DNA of 64,000 nt. Source: Comamonadaceae bacterium (GTDB lineage: Bacteria; Pseudomonadota; Gammaproteobacteria; Burkholderiales; Burkholderiaceae_C). Location: contig JAAFIW010000001.1 in assembly GCA_013297875.1 (NCBI GenBank), forward strand, positions 310,001-374,000. The letters run 5' to 3'. The position numbers were made by a program, and so were the translations under genes. The notes beneath the pieces were generated by a model. It was not told the origin of the DNA. It saw nothing but the letters and a program-made list of their open reading frames with translations, and ran no database searches. This document shows positions 55,169-63,202 of this stretch, piece after piece (within the stretch, counting starts at the first letter, position 1; every line of letters starts with the position of its first letter).

Positions 55169-56215
55169 ATGCACCACACGCTTGAGCCCGCCTGGATAGA
55201 CGCTTTTGAGTCGGTACTGCGCCGCTGCGCACTGCAGCCCGGCGACACGGTGGCCGTGCTGTGCGAAAGCCAAACCCGCCCAGAGCTGCCCGAGCTGGCG
55301 CGCCAGGCATTGGCCCGCATCGGTAACCAGGCATTCACGCTCACCGTTTCGAGTGTTTTTGAATCAAAACTGCCTGTAGCCCGCTCCACAGGCGCTAGTG
55401 CAGCTATACAAAATATAGTGCCGGTCGTGGCTGCACTATCAGCAAGCACGCTGGTGGTGGACTGCACGGTGGAGGGTTTGATGCACGCAGCCGAGCTGCC
55501 TGCCATTTTGAAAGGCGGCGCCCGTGTGCTCTACGTGAGCCACGAACACCCCGAGGTGCTGGCCCGCTTGGTGCCTGGCGATGCGCTGGAGCCGCTGGTA
55601 AAAACGCATATCAAACGCCTGCGCAGCGCCAAGGCCATGCACGTCAGCTCGCCAGCGGGCACCGACCTGCACATCAGCCTGCAAGGGGCCACCGTGGGCG
55701 GCAACTGGGGCTACACCCGCACCCCCAGCACGCTCAGCCACTGGCCGGGTGGCCTGGTGCTGGCTTTTCCCGCGGCGGGCAGCGTCAACGGCAGGCTGGT
55801 GCTGGCCGAAGGCGATGTGAACCTGACCTTCAAGCGCTACATCGAGCGGCCGATTTCGCTGACGATTGAGAACGATCACATTACCCGCATCGACGGCTCG
55901 GGTGTCGATGCAGAGTTGATGCGCAGCTACATCAGCGCCTGGGCCGATGACCCGAATGACAAAAGCGCCTACGCCGTCAGCCACATCGGCTACGGCCTGA
56001 ACGCCGCCGCCCGTTGGGACAGCATGGCCCTGTACGACAAGCGCGATTTCAACGGCACCGAGCTGCGGGCCTTCGCCGGCAATTTTTTGTACAGCACCGG
56101 AGCCAATGAAGTGGCGGGCCGATTCACCCAAGGGCATTTCGATTTGCCGATGCGCGGCTGCACGGTGGCGCTGGATGGGCAGGTCGTTGTCGACGCGGGG
56201 CGGGTGTGCCTATGA
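55169..56215 (+). CDS. nicX: 2,5-dihydroxypyridine 5,6-dioxygenase-like protein
   Basis: Predicted extradiol-type dioxygenase that opens 2,5-dihydroxypyridine to N-formylmaleamate. The 348 residues match NicX: His272 in SHIGYGLN and the later His323-x-Asp325 in GHFDLPMRGC have the spacing of the iron ligands. The gene overlaps the N-formylmaleamate deformylase-like gene (ATGA). Residues of about 70-83 (VARSTGASAAIQNI) are encoded by a dispersed repeat. The pathway assignment rests on this pairing; other dihydroxypyridine pathways are possible. Confidence 0.78.
   Translation: MHHTLEPAWIDAFESVLRRCALQPGDTVAVLCESQTRPELPELARQALARIGNQAFTLTVSSVFESKLPVARSTGASAAIQNIVPVVAALSASTLVVDCTVEGLMHAAELPAILKGGARVLYVSHEHPEVLARLVPGDALEPLVKTHIKRLRSAKAMHVSSPAGTDLHISLQGATVGGNWGYTRTPSTLSHWPGGLVLAFPAAGSVNGRLVLAEGDVNLTFKRYIERPISLTIENDHITRIDGSGVDAELMRSYISAWADDPNDKSAYAVSHIGYGLNAAARWDSMALYDKRDFNGTELRAFAGNFLYSTGANEVAGRFTQGHFDLPMRGCTVALDGQVVVDAGRVCL
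55369..55421 (-). repeat. 50-bp dispersed repeat inside nicX, copy 14
   Basis: On the minus strand CACTATATTTTGTATAGC, TGCACTAGCGCCTGTGGA, GCGGGCTACAGGC. Diverged but recognisable; it is antisense to nicX and keeps the frame open. Confidence 0.5.
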
Positions 56216-57006
56216 CGACCCTGCCGCATTTCATTTCCCAAGGCACGGGCCCTACTGTGCTCATGCTGCACGGCATCGGTGGCAACCATGCGGCGTTTGG
56301 CCCACAGATGCAGTCTCTCGCCGCCGCAGGCTTTCGCGCGGTGGCGTGGGACATGCCGGGCTACGGTGCCAGCGCCACGGTGAACCCCTACACCTTTGAA
56401 GCCCTGGCCGACGCTTGCATCACGTTGTTAGAGCACCTGCAAACCGGCCCGGTGGTCTTGCTGGGTCACAGCATGGGCGGCATGGTTGCTCAGGAAGTGA
56501 TAGCACGCCGAGCAGATTTGGCAAGGGCTGTCGTGCTGGCGGGCACCTCACCCTCGTTTGGCCGCAAGCCCGATGGCACGGTGTCGCAAACCTGGCAGCA
56601 GCAGTTCATCACCAGCCGCACCGGCCCGCTGGATGCCGGGCAAACCATGGCGCAGCTGGCACAAACGCTGGTGCCGCAGATGGCCGGGCCTGTCGCCACG
56701 GCCCAAGACCTGCAGTTGGCCATTGATTGCATGTCCAGCGTGAACCCCGCCACCTACCGCCTGGCGCTACAAGCCCTGCTCACGTTCGACCAACGCGCCA
56801 ACCTGCCCCGCATCGCCGTACCCACCCTGCTGGTGGCCGGCCAGCACGACAAGAGCGCACCGCCCGCTGTGATTCGCGCCATGGCCGATGAAATTACCCA
56901 CAGCCAGTACGTGCAACTCGCAGGCCTTGGCCACTTGCTCAACCTGGAAGCACCAGCCGCCTTTGACGCGGTGGTGTTGGCGTTTTTGGAGTCTCTAGGT
57001 GCCTGA
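56212..57006 (+). CDS. nicD: Alpha/beta hydrolase, N-formylmaleamate deformylase-like
   Basis: 264 residues from the ATG at 56212, which overlaps the nicX stop. Oxyanion motif HGIGGNHAAF, nucleophile GHSMGG, acid in VAGQHDKSAPP and histidine in GLGHLLNLE form a complete triad. Deformylation of N-formylmaleamate is inferred from the position after nicX; on sequence alone it could be another hydrolase. The usual partners nicF (amidase) and nicE (maleate isomerase) are not in the window. Confidence 0.7.
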   Translation: MTTLPHFISQGTGPTVLMLHGIGGNHAAFGPQMQSLAAAGFRAVAWDMPGYGASATVNPYTFEALADACITLLEHLQTGPVVLLGHSMGGMVAQEVIARRADLARAVVLAGTSPSFGRKPDGTVSQTWQQQFITSRTGPLDAGQTMAQLAQTLVPQMAGPVATAQDLQLAIDCMSSVNPATYRLALQALLTFDQRANLPRIAVPTLLVAGQHDKSAPPAVIRAMADEITHSQYVQLAGLGHLLNLEAPAAFDAVVLAFLESLGA

Positions 57007-57016
57007 GCCGGGGCAA

Positions 57017-57100
57017 GCAATGGGGGTCAGATCCCGATTCACGACACGGTCTATCCGACGCGTGGCAATACAGGTACGAAATCGGGCTCTGACCCATTGC
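57017..57100. repeat. GGGTCAGA-type inverted repeat (REP-like)
   Basis: GCAATGGGGGTCAGATCCCG (from 57017) is mirrored by CGGGCTCTGACCCATTGC (57083-57100). The arms match with a short gap and two mismatches. This resembles REP sequences often associated with RAYT transposases, none of which is in the window. It lies 11 bases after the deformylase-like gene. Confidence 0.6.
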
Positions 57101-57150
57101 GTGCTGGCCGACCGGGAAGACTGCGATCGGCTACTTTTGAAACAAACCAA

Positions 57151-57200
57151 CCTCCCGCCCAGGTAAAACCTGCTCAAGCAGCTACAAATACAGGAGCGCC
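57151..57200 (-). repeat. 50-bp dispersed repeat, copy 15
   Basis: On the minus strand GCGCTCCTGTATTTGTAGC, TGCTTGAGCAGGTTTTACC, TGGGCGGGAGG. Its plus-strand CAGGAGCGCC lies 8 bases before the acyl-CoA dehydrogenase ATG and provides the likely ribosome-binding site. Confidence 0.65.
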
Positions 57201-57204
57201 TTAC

Positions 57205-58464
57205 ATGTCCGAACTCAACTTCACCCCCGCCGTCGGCGACCTGCCTTTCACCCCCCAGCAGCGCCACCTGCTGGCCCTGGCCCACGAACTGGGCAAAACC
57301 ACCTTCGCCCCCCGCGCCCCCCAGTGGGACGAAACCGCCAGCTTTCCGTTTGCCAACTACGTCGACCTGAAAGACGCAGGTCTGCTCAAACTCTGTGTGC
57401 CGGCATCGCACGGTGGCCTGGGTGCCGACTACCCCACCTACATGATGCTGGCCGCCGAGGTGGGCCGCTTTTGCGGGGCTACAGCTCTTACCTGGAACAT
57501 GCACATCTGCTCCACCATGTGGACGGGTGTGCTCGCCGATGGGATTGAGATGACACCTGAGCAGCGTGCTGAGCACATGAGCCGCCGCGAGCTGCATTTC
57601 AGCCGCATCGTGAATGACGGTGCCATATACGCCCAACCTTTCAGCGAAGGCACAGCCGCCGCCGCAGGCCGCGCACCGTTTGGCACGGCAGCGCGAAAAG
57701 AGGAGCGCAACGGCGTCAGCGGCTGGCTGATCAACGGCAAAAAAATCTGGGCCAGCCTGTCGGGCGCCGCCAACTACTACGGCATCTTGTGCACCGAAGA
57801 CGTGGACGGCAAAACCCCCGACGCCCGCGACACGCTGTACATCAGCGTGCCCGCCACGTCGGAGGGCCTCTCGATCAGCGGCGACTGGAACCCGCTGGGC
57901 ATGCGCGGCACCGTCAGCCGCAACCTCACGTTCAAAGACGTGTGGGTGAGTGACGCCGAGCAACTGATGCCGCGCGGCATCTACTTCAAAGGCGCGCAAA
58001 CCTGGCCTGCCATGTTCTTCACGCTGGCCCCCACGTACCTGGGCGTGGCCAACGCCGCCTACGACTTCACCGTGAGCTACCTGCGCGGTGAAGTCCCGGG
58101 CGAGCCCCCCGTCAAGCGCCGCCAGTACCCCACTAAACAAATCGCGGTGGCGCAAATGCGCATTCAACTGGAGAACATGAAAAGCATTTTCTGGCGCGCC
58201 ATCTCAGAGGCCAAGCCCAACCCCAGCAAAGACGAAAAAATGCGCCTGTATGCCGCCCACTACAGCGTGATGGAAGGCGCCAACGACATCGCCCGCCTCG
58301 CCCTGCGAACCTGCGGCGGCCAAAGCATGATGAAACACCTCCCCCTGGAACGCCTGTACCGAGACAGCCGCTGCGGCGCACTCATGCTGCCGTGGACGGC
58401 CGAGCTGGTGATGGACCGGATGGGAAGGGAGACGCTTTATGAAGCGGGGGAGCGGGATGAGTGA
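57205..58464 (+). CDS. Acyl-CoA dehydrogenase family flavoprotein
   Basis: 419-residue ACAD-fold protein. Helical N-terminal domain (QRHLLALAHELGKTTFAPRAP), WLINGKKIWASLSGAANYYGI in the middle beta domain, and LPLERLYRDSRCGALMLPWTAE near the C-terminus match the superfamily. Substrate unknown. It could be a true dehydrogenase or a flavin-dependent monooxygenase fed by the flavin reductase at 54611; the sequence does not decide. It is on the same strand as the nic-like genes, after two repeats. Confidence 0.85.
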   Translation: MSELNFTPAVGDLPFTPQQRHLLALAHELGKTTFAPRAPQWDETASFPFANYVDLKDAGLLKLCVPASHGGLGADYPTYMMLAAEVGRFCGATALTWNMHICSTMWTGVLADGIEMTPEQRAEHMSRRELHFSRIVNDGAIYAQPFSEGTAAAAGRAPFGTAARKEERNGVSGWLINGKKIWASLSGAANYYGILCTEDVDGKTPDARDTLYISVPATSEGLSISGDWNPLGMRGTVSRNLTFKDVWVSDAEQLMPRGIYFKGAQTWPAMFFTLAPTYLGVANAAYDFTVSYLRGEVPGEPPVKRRQYPTKQIAVAQMRIQLENMKSIFWRAISEAKPNPSKDEKMRLYAAHYSVMEGANDIARLALRTCGGQSMMKHLPLERLYRDSRCGALMLPWTAELVMDRMGRETLYEAGERDE

Positions 58465-58681
58465 GGACAAGTCACCCTTGATACCGGAGGACGCCGACAA
58501 ACGTGCTCAGCCGGTGGTGCTGGATCAGGTGCTTTTCACACTGGATGACGACAGGTTTCTCCAGTTGATGGCATTTTTGGATGCCCCGCTGGAGTCCAAC
58601 CCCGGCCTTGCACGCCTGATGGCGGTGCAGGCTCCGTGGCTTTCAATAGTTAGCCGCAGCACAGGCCATCCACCTGACTGA
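58457..58681 (+). pseudogene. TacA-like (DUF1778) antitoxin C-terminal fragment
   Basis: 74 residues. VLDQVLFTLDDDRFLQLMAFLDAPLESNPGLARLMAVQAPW matches the toxin-binding C-terminus of DUF1778 antitoxins. The N-terminal ribbon-helix-helix domain is missing and no GNAT toxin follows. The ATG overlaps the preceding stop. It is probably a remnant of a former toxin-antitoxin locus, though a short stand-alone protein cannot be excluded. Confidence 0.6.
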
Positions 58682-58714
58682 ATTCGCGTATGGCGGGCTC
58701 GGGCGTCAGGCGCG

Positions 58715-59425
58715 TCACGCAGCGCTCAGTCGCGTTTCCAGCTCACCCCAGGGAATGTCGCAGTAGGTTTCGGGTTGCGGCCAGTTCTTCGGTGGAAGGT
58801 TTAGTTCGGATGGAACGCCCACCTCTAACGGCGTTCCGGAAAACTGTGTGATCAAAACAAATCCCGTTCTGAGAGCCCGCACCAGGCAAAGCTCACTGCT
58901 GGCCTGGAAGCTGCTCTCCAAGGGGTTGCCGTCTGCCGCGCCCAGATCCTGGCTTTCGCTGTCATACAACACAAACACCCGGTCATCGTCGGTGTGAAAG
59001 CAATACAGCAAACCGCCATGCTCTGGCTCTTGAAAACGCTTGGCCGCGGTGAATCGGTAGCGCTCCTCCATCACCTGACCCCCATCCAAATCGGCTTTGA
59101 GCTCGGGTCGATAGTCTTTCCATCCCTTCATCCAGCGAACTGACGAAACAATTGCCCACGCGGCTGTCGATGCGAGCAAGATCAACACCATCCAAAGCGC
59201 GTACGGACTGTGCCAGCCAATCTCCCAAGCCATTGCCCGCCGGGCAAGCCACACAACACATAGCCAAACAACCATGATCACCAGCATGCTCACGGCCCAC
59301 GCAACCAAGGCGTTTTCAAGGCCTGTGTTGAAGCGTTTGGCGGCGCTTGGGCTATCAGTGAGCAATTGCTCAAGCTGTCGGCGCTCGTCAGGGGTGAACG
59401 GCCTTGATAGGTGGTTTGGACTCAT
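58715..59425 (-). CDS. Uncharacterised membrane protein
   Basis: 236 residues with two membrane segments (about 40-62 and 77-95), then a soluble C-terminal domain rich in charged residues (YCFHTDDDRVFVLYDSESQDLG). Family not recognised. It lies 5 bases from the downstream end of the next minus-strand gene and is probably co-transcribed with it. Confidence 0.65.
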   Translation of the reverse strand: MSPNHLSRPFTPDERRQLEQLLTDSPSAAKRFNTGLENALVAWAVSMLVIMVVWLCVVWLARRAMAWEIGWHSPYALWMVLILLASTAAWAIVSSVRWMKGWKDYRPELKADLDGGQVMEERYRFTAAKRFQEPEHGGLLYCFHTDDDRVFVLYDSESQDLGAADGNPLESSFQASSELCLVRALRTGFVLITQFSGTPLEVGVPSELNLPPKNWPQPETYCDIPWGELETRLSAA

Positions 59426-59430
59426 GTTTG

Positions 59431-60222
59431 CTACTCCCGCACCACATCCCCATCAACCTTCCCCCACTGCCGCTTGAGCACCCAAGCCCCCCAGCCCAGC
59501 GCCAGCAGCACCACCAGCGCGCCCAGTTTGTGCGTGAGCAGGCCGATGAACTGCGATTTGGCCAACCAGCCCAGTGAGTTGAAGAGGTAAATCCAGTCGT
59601 GTCCGCCTTCTTCACCGGTGGTGCCCGAGAGCAGCATCAGCTGCGGGTCGAGTGCGTCGTACATATAGGGCGCGACGTCCATGACCGACACGCCAAACAG
59701 CCACAGGCCGATGGACGCGCCGAACGGGTCGCGGTTTTTTAGCAGCAGGGCGACGCCCATGATGGCGGGCATGATGAGTTGGCCTAAAGTTCCGCCCATG
59801 ACCATTAGCCAATTGCCAAACGGCATGAACAGCACATGCCCCGCTTCATGAAAAATCAACAGAGGGCGGTGAATGAACGAGTTGCCCATCTCACCGGTGC
59901 GCACGTCTTGCGCGATCAGCACCACGCCCCAGATGGCAAACGCTGCCAGCAGGGCCACGCGGGCCCAGAACATCAGGCTGTCCACACGCGGGGGCACACG
60001 CAGCAGCAGATCCGTCCAGCTGCTGATGTCGTCGGTGTCGATGTCAAGGTCTGGGCCGTCGTCTCTCGGGCGCTTGGGGATGTCGTTTTCACGGCGGCGC
60101 GGGCTTTGGCCGACCTTGGCCAGAATCACGCCGCATTGCGGGCAGGCGGCGGGAAAAGCCTGTTCCCGGGGCAGGGGCGTGTGCTGGCATTTGGGGCAGC
60201 GGCTGTACACGTGGTGGCTCAT
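59431..60222 (-). CDS. Zinc-ribbon membrane protein with HEAGH motif
   Basis: 263 residues. An N-terminal zinc ribbon (CPKCQHTP and CPQCGVI) is followed by a charged linker and about six membrane segments. FHEAGHVLFMPFGNW carries HExxH as in membrane metalloproteases of the M50 type, but a second metal-ligand motif is not obvious. Function unknown. The start at 60222 overlaps the 5' end of the divergent peptidase gene. Confidence 0.7.
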   Translation of the reverse strand: MSHHVYSRCPKCQHTPLPREQAFPAACPQCGVILAKVGQSPRRRENDIPKRPRDDGPDLDIDTDDISSWTDLLLRVPPRVDSLMFWARVALLAAFAIWGVVLIAQDVRTGEMGNSFIHRPLLIFHEAGHVLFMPFGNWLMVMGGTLGQLIMPAIMGVALLLKNRDPFGASIGLWLFGVSVMDVAPYMYDALDPQLMLLSGTTGEEGGHDWIYLFNSLGWLAKSQFIGLLTHKLGALVVLLALGWGAWVLKRQWGKVDGDVVRE

Positions 60223-60246
60223 GCGAGGCAGTTTACGGGGCAGGGG

Positions 60247-61113
60247 TTGCGCGCTGTTTGCATCGGTTTGATTGCTATGCTTTATATAGCTGCTCCAGCA
60301 TATTCCACAGGGGCGTGTGGCCAATTTGCCAATAAATTGCCCAACCTCAGCACCCGTTTGTGCGCCCAAGCCAGCTTGCAGGCGGGCACGGCCACCTCGG
60401 TGCAGGGCATGCCGCTGTTCACGCGCGACGTGGTGGCCGACAGCGCCAGCCTGCGGGTGCTGGTGATTGGCGCGATTCATGGTGACGAGTTGTCGGCTGG
60501 CTCGCTGGCGTTTCACTGGCTGGGCTACGCACAGGAGCGCGAGCAGATGCCGGTGCAGATGCCGCAGCCGGTGCACTGGCGCTTTATTCCCGTGCTCAAC
60601 CCCGACGGCGTGCTGCGCCAACCCCCCAGCCGGGTGAACGCCAGCGGCGTGGACTTGAACCGCAACTTTCCCACGCCCAACTGGACTGTTGACGCACCCC
60701 TGTACTGGGATAAGCGCACACGCAAAGACCCGCGCCGCTGGCCGGGGCCGCGGGCCCTGTCGGAGCCCGAAAGCCGCTTTGTGGTGCAGCAAATGGAGCA
60801 GTTCAAGCCGCACCTGATCGTGAGCATTCACGCACCCTATGGCGTGCTGGACTTTGACGGCCCCAAGTCGGGCAAATGGGTGCCGCCGGGCAAGCTGGGC
60901 CGCCTGTACCTGGACCAGGTGGGCATTTTCCCGGGCTCCCTGGGCAATTACGGCGGCGTGCACAAGGGCGTGCCGGTGGTCACCATCGAGCTGCCCAACA
61001 GCATGCGCACGCCGCTGGACGCCGAGATGCGCCAGATGTGGGTGGACTTGCTGCGCTGGATTGCCGAGCGCTCCAGCCAGGGCATGGGTGACCGGGCTTT
61101 TCAAGGCAAATAG
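60247..61113 (+). CDS. M14 family zinc peptidase (MpaA-like), exported
   Basis: Carboxypeptidase-like enzyme, probably cutting cell-wall peptides. VIGAIHGDELSAGS gives the His-x2-Glu zinc ligands, IVSIHAPYGVLDFDG the third His, and VVTIELPNSMRTP the catalytic Glu. A signal peptide RAVCIGLIAMLYIAAPAYSTGA precedes Cys; about half of it is encoded by dispersed repeat copy 16. I place the start at TTG 60247 to include it; an ATG at 60277 would remove the basic start. Neither has a clear ribosome-binding site. Confidence 0.8.
   Translation: MRAVCIGLIAMLYIAAPAYSTGACGQFANKLPNLSTRLCAQASLQAGTATSVQGMPLFTRDVVADSASLRVLVIGAIHGDELSAGSLAFHWLGYAQEREQMPVQMPQPVHWRFIPVLNPDGVLRQPPSRVNASGVDLNRNFPTPNWTVDAPLYWDKRTRKDPRRWPGPRALSEPESRFVVQQMEQFKPHLIVSIHAPYGVLDFDGPKSGKWVPPGKLGRLYLDQVGIFPGSLGNYGGVHKGVPVVTIELPNSMRTPLDAEMRQMWVDLLRWIAERSSQGMGDRAFQGK
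60271..60322 (+). repeat. 50-bp dispersed repeat in the signal peptide, copy 16
   Basis: ATTGCTATGCTTTATATAGC, TGCTCCAGCATATTCCACAG, GGGCGTGTGGCC. It encodes IAMLYIAAPAYSTGACG in the same frame as the alr copy, with CCA at the usual TGA position. Confidence 0.7.
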
Positions 61114-61117
61114 GGTT

Positions 61118-61284
61118 CTAGTGTGGTGTTTCATGCTGTTTGAACCATAAAACCGCGTCTTTTCGTCCAGCTTGTCGTTGCAAATCCTCGCCATAGCCAC
61201 CGCTATGGCTGTGGTTTGCGCCTAAACCTGTCCAAAAATCCATCGGTTTTATTTTGGTTCAAACAGCATGAAACACCACACTAG
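61118..61284. mobile_element. MITE-like palindromic element with CTAG target duplication
   Basis: Terminal inverted repeats of 25 perfect bases start TGTGGTGTTTCATGCT (61122) and end in the mirror image (61280). CTAG flanks both ends (61118-61121 and 61281-61284), a 4-base duplication like that of IS5-type elements (YTAR). The 159-base body folds back on itself through an inner CCATAGC/GCTATGG stem. No transposase is encoded. The right CTAG coincides with the edge of dispersed repeat copy 17. Confidence 0.7.
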
Positions 61285-61326
61285 CCCATGCAAAATCTGC
61301 TCAACCAGCTATTGAAATAGTAGCAA
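61281..61326 (-). repeat. 50-bp dispersed repeat, copy 17
   Basis: On the minus strand GCTACTATTTCAATAGC, TGGTTGAGCAGATTTTGCAT, GGGCTAG. The MITE-like element appears inserted at its CTAG end. Confidence 0.6.
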
Positions 61327-61394
61327 AAGGCAGAGGTCAGCTAACACCACCCGGCTAGTGCACACTCCCACCCCAGTCAAAAGAGGAGATGAAA

Positions 61395-62204
61395 ATGTTA
61401 TTGGCATTGATGGCGGGGCTGCTGCTGGGCAGTCTGTTGGTGGCCTGGCTGGTCTGCACGGTGGCCATGACCGAAGGCGGGCAGCGCAAGGGCGGCTATG
61501 TGGCGGTGTTTGTGGGCTTGTTTCTGGTGTTGTTTGTGGTGGCCAGCGGCTTTGTGTTGCCGCCCTACTTTGCTGACGAGAACGCCAAGAAGCTGGAGCA
61601 GGCAGTGGCGGAGCACCCAGCCTTTGCCAGCCTGAAAAAGCACGACCCGACGGCCTTTGCCAGCCTGGTGACCCCGCTCAAACGTGCGGTGCGCGAGGGC
61701 AAGTCGCGCCAGGAGGTGGTCGAGATGGCCTTGCCCGCCATTTCAGCCCTGGTGGCCACCCGGGTGTCGCAATCGTCTGACGCCGCTGCCCTGCAATTCA
61801 TGAGCGCCATGGCCGATCTGGTCACCCAGGTGCAGCAAAAAGACCTGAAGGCCTGCTACGACATGCTGCACCCAACGGCCACCAGCCAGGCCGCATGGAC
61901 AAAGCATGTGCTGCCCGAGCAGCTGAACGCGGTTTACACCGCCATGGGCGAGGTGATTCGCAGCTCCACCGTCGAGCCCCAGGCCATTCCTTACGAGACT
62001 GACGTGAAAGCCTCGCTGGATCCGGTGGTGGCCGAGTTGATCCGGCTGTATGGCACAGACGTGTTGATGCTGCTGGGCCCGCCTGGCGCCAAGGCTGACA
62101 AAGAGCGCATCTGCCAGATGGAAGCCGCCTTCATCCGCCTGGCCACGCGCCTGCCGCCTGACGAAGCGGGGCGGTTGATTCGCTTTCTGCGCTCCAAGGC
62201 CTGA
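61395..62204 (+). CDS. Uncharacterised membrane-anchored protein
   Basis: 269 residues from the Met at 61395, six bases after AGGAG. Two N-terminal membrane segments (up to about residue 55) are followed by a helical soluble part with a KACYDMLHPTATSQAAWTKH motif I do not recognise. The alternative ATG at 61389 is less well spaced. No functional clue from neighbours. Confidence 0.65.
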   Translation: MLLALMAGLLLGSLLVAWLVCTVAMTEGGQRKGGYVAVFVGLFLVLFVVASGFVLPPYFADENAKKLEQAVAEHPAFASLKKHDPTAFASLVTPLKRAVREGKSRQEVVEMALPAISALVATRVSQSSDAAALQFMSAMADLVTQVQQKDLKACYDMLHPTATSQAAWTKHVLPEQLNAVYTAMGEVIRSSTVEPQAIPYETDVKASLDPVVAELIRLYGTDVLMLLGPPGAKADKERICQMEAAFIRLATRLPPDEAGRLIRFLRSKA

Positions 62205-62278
62205 GCATCCCCTTGCCGGGTGCCTTCTCCAAGTAAGCTAAATTTGTTACTGTGGCGGTTTTTCACGAGAGGCCCAGC

Positions 62279-63202
62279 ATGAAATTGGCAAAGTACGTTG
62301 CGCGCAGCGCAGGTGTTCTGTGTGCGCTTGGTTTGGCGGTGCTGGCGGCACCTGCGCTTGCCCAAAACAAGATGGTGTTCAAGTCGCTGGCCGACCTGGA
62401 CACCTGTGCCAGCAAAAACGCTTACGACACCGGCGTATGCCTGGAGCCACTACATGCCTATGCCAAAGCCCATCCCAAAGAGCTGTTTGCGATTGGCAAA
62501 AGAGCCCGCCTGCAATTCAAGCATTGGGTGGCCCTGGAATTTTTCGAACCTGCGTTGGGCAAGTCACCCAGTGCCGCCCAGTGCGCCGACGAAGACGTCG
62601 GGCTGGCTGTGATTTCCGGTCTGGCAACGCCCACAGGCGACGCGCCCCAGACGGCTGCATTACGGGTTTTCAGCGGTGCCTGTTTTGCTGCACTGCGGCC
62701 GGCCATTGAAAAAGAAGTGGTGGCCAGCAAGGGCGCGGGTTACATCGCCCGGCATGCCTGCCCCGTGCTGGCGGCCAAAGGTGCCAGCCTGCCCGCCTGC
62801 GAGCCCAAACCAGAAGTGGCTGCACCGCCAGCCAAGCCTGATGTGTTGCCTGTGGTCGATCTGGCAACGGCCAAATTTGCCTTGATCAAGGTATTCGTCG
62901 GCAGCGAAGGCGTGCGCATGACGATGGCCGACATTCCAGCCGTGCCAGGCGCTTTTGCGATTCGGGTGGATGGTGTGCGGGGCGACTTCAACGGCAAAAC
63001 CCAAGTGCACCAACAAACCCCAGGCGGCACCGGCTTTGACTACTGGACACTGATGGAGGGCAAGCGCTGGACCACGCTGGTCGAGCGTGGCGGCAGCTTC
63101 AAAAACTACCAGCTGTACGTGCCGGGAACCCGCGACGGTATTCCCGTGAGCTACAGCGACCGGGACTCCAAAGCGGCCAGCGAAGCGACTTTGCGAAAGT
63201 AG
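62279..63202 (+). CDS. Uncharacterised secreted protein
   Basis: 307 residues with a clear signal peptide (MKLAKYVARSAGVLCALGLAVLAAPALAQ, cleaved after about 29) and at least five cysteines in the N-terminal half (DTCASKN, GVCLEP, QCADED, GACFA, HACPVL), then a Pro/Ala linker and a C-terminal domain. Family not recognised. The stop TAG shares a base with the next gene's GTG (TAGTG). Confidence 0.65.
   Translation: MKLAKYVARSAGVLCALGLAVLAAPALAQNKMVFKSLADLDTCASKNAYDTGVCLEPLHAYAKAHPKELFAIGKRARLQFKHWVALEFFEPALGKSPSAAQCADEDVGLAVISGLATPTGDAPQTAALRVFSGACFAALRPAIEKEVVASKGAGYIARHACPVLAAKGASLPACEPKPEVAAPPAKPDVLPVVDLATAKFALIKVFVGSEGVRMTMADIPAVPGAFAIRVDGVRGDFNGKTQVHQQTPGGTGFDYWTLMEGKRWTTLVERGGSFKNYQLYVPGTRDGIPVSYSDRDSKAASEATLRK

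Noticed and set aside
56490-56535. An additional dispersed repeat copy inside nicD (ATAGCACGCCGAGCAGATTT)
   Set aside because: The encoded EVIARRADLARAVVLAG is ordinary for alpha/beta hydrolases, so the likeness can be explained by protein conservation.
60223-61200. N-terminal extension of the zinc-ribbon membrane protein frame across the M14 peptidase gene and the MITE-like element
   Set aside because: It is antisense to a well-supported peptidase gene and partly encoded by repeat DNA.
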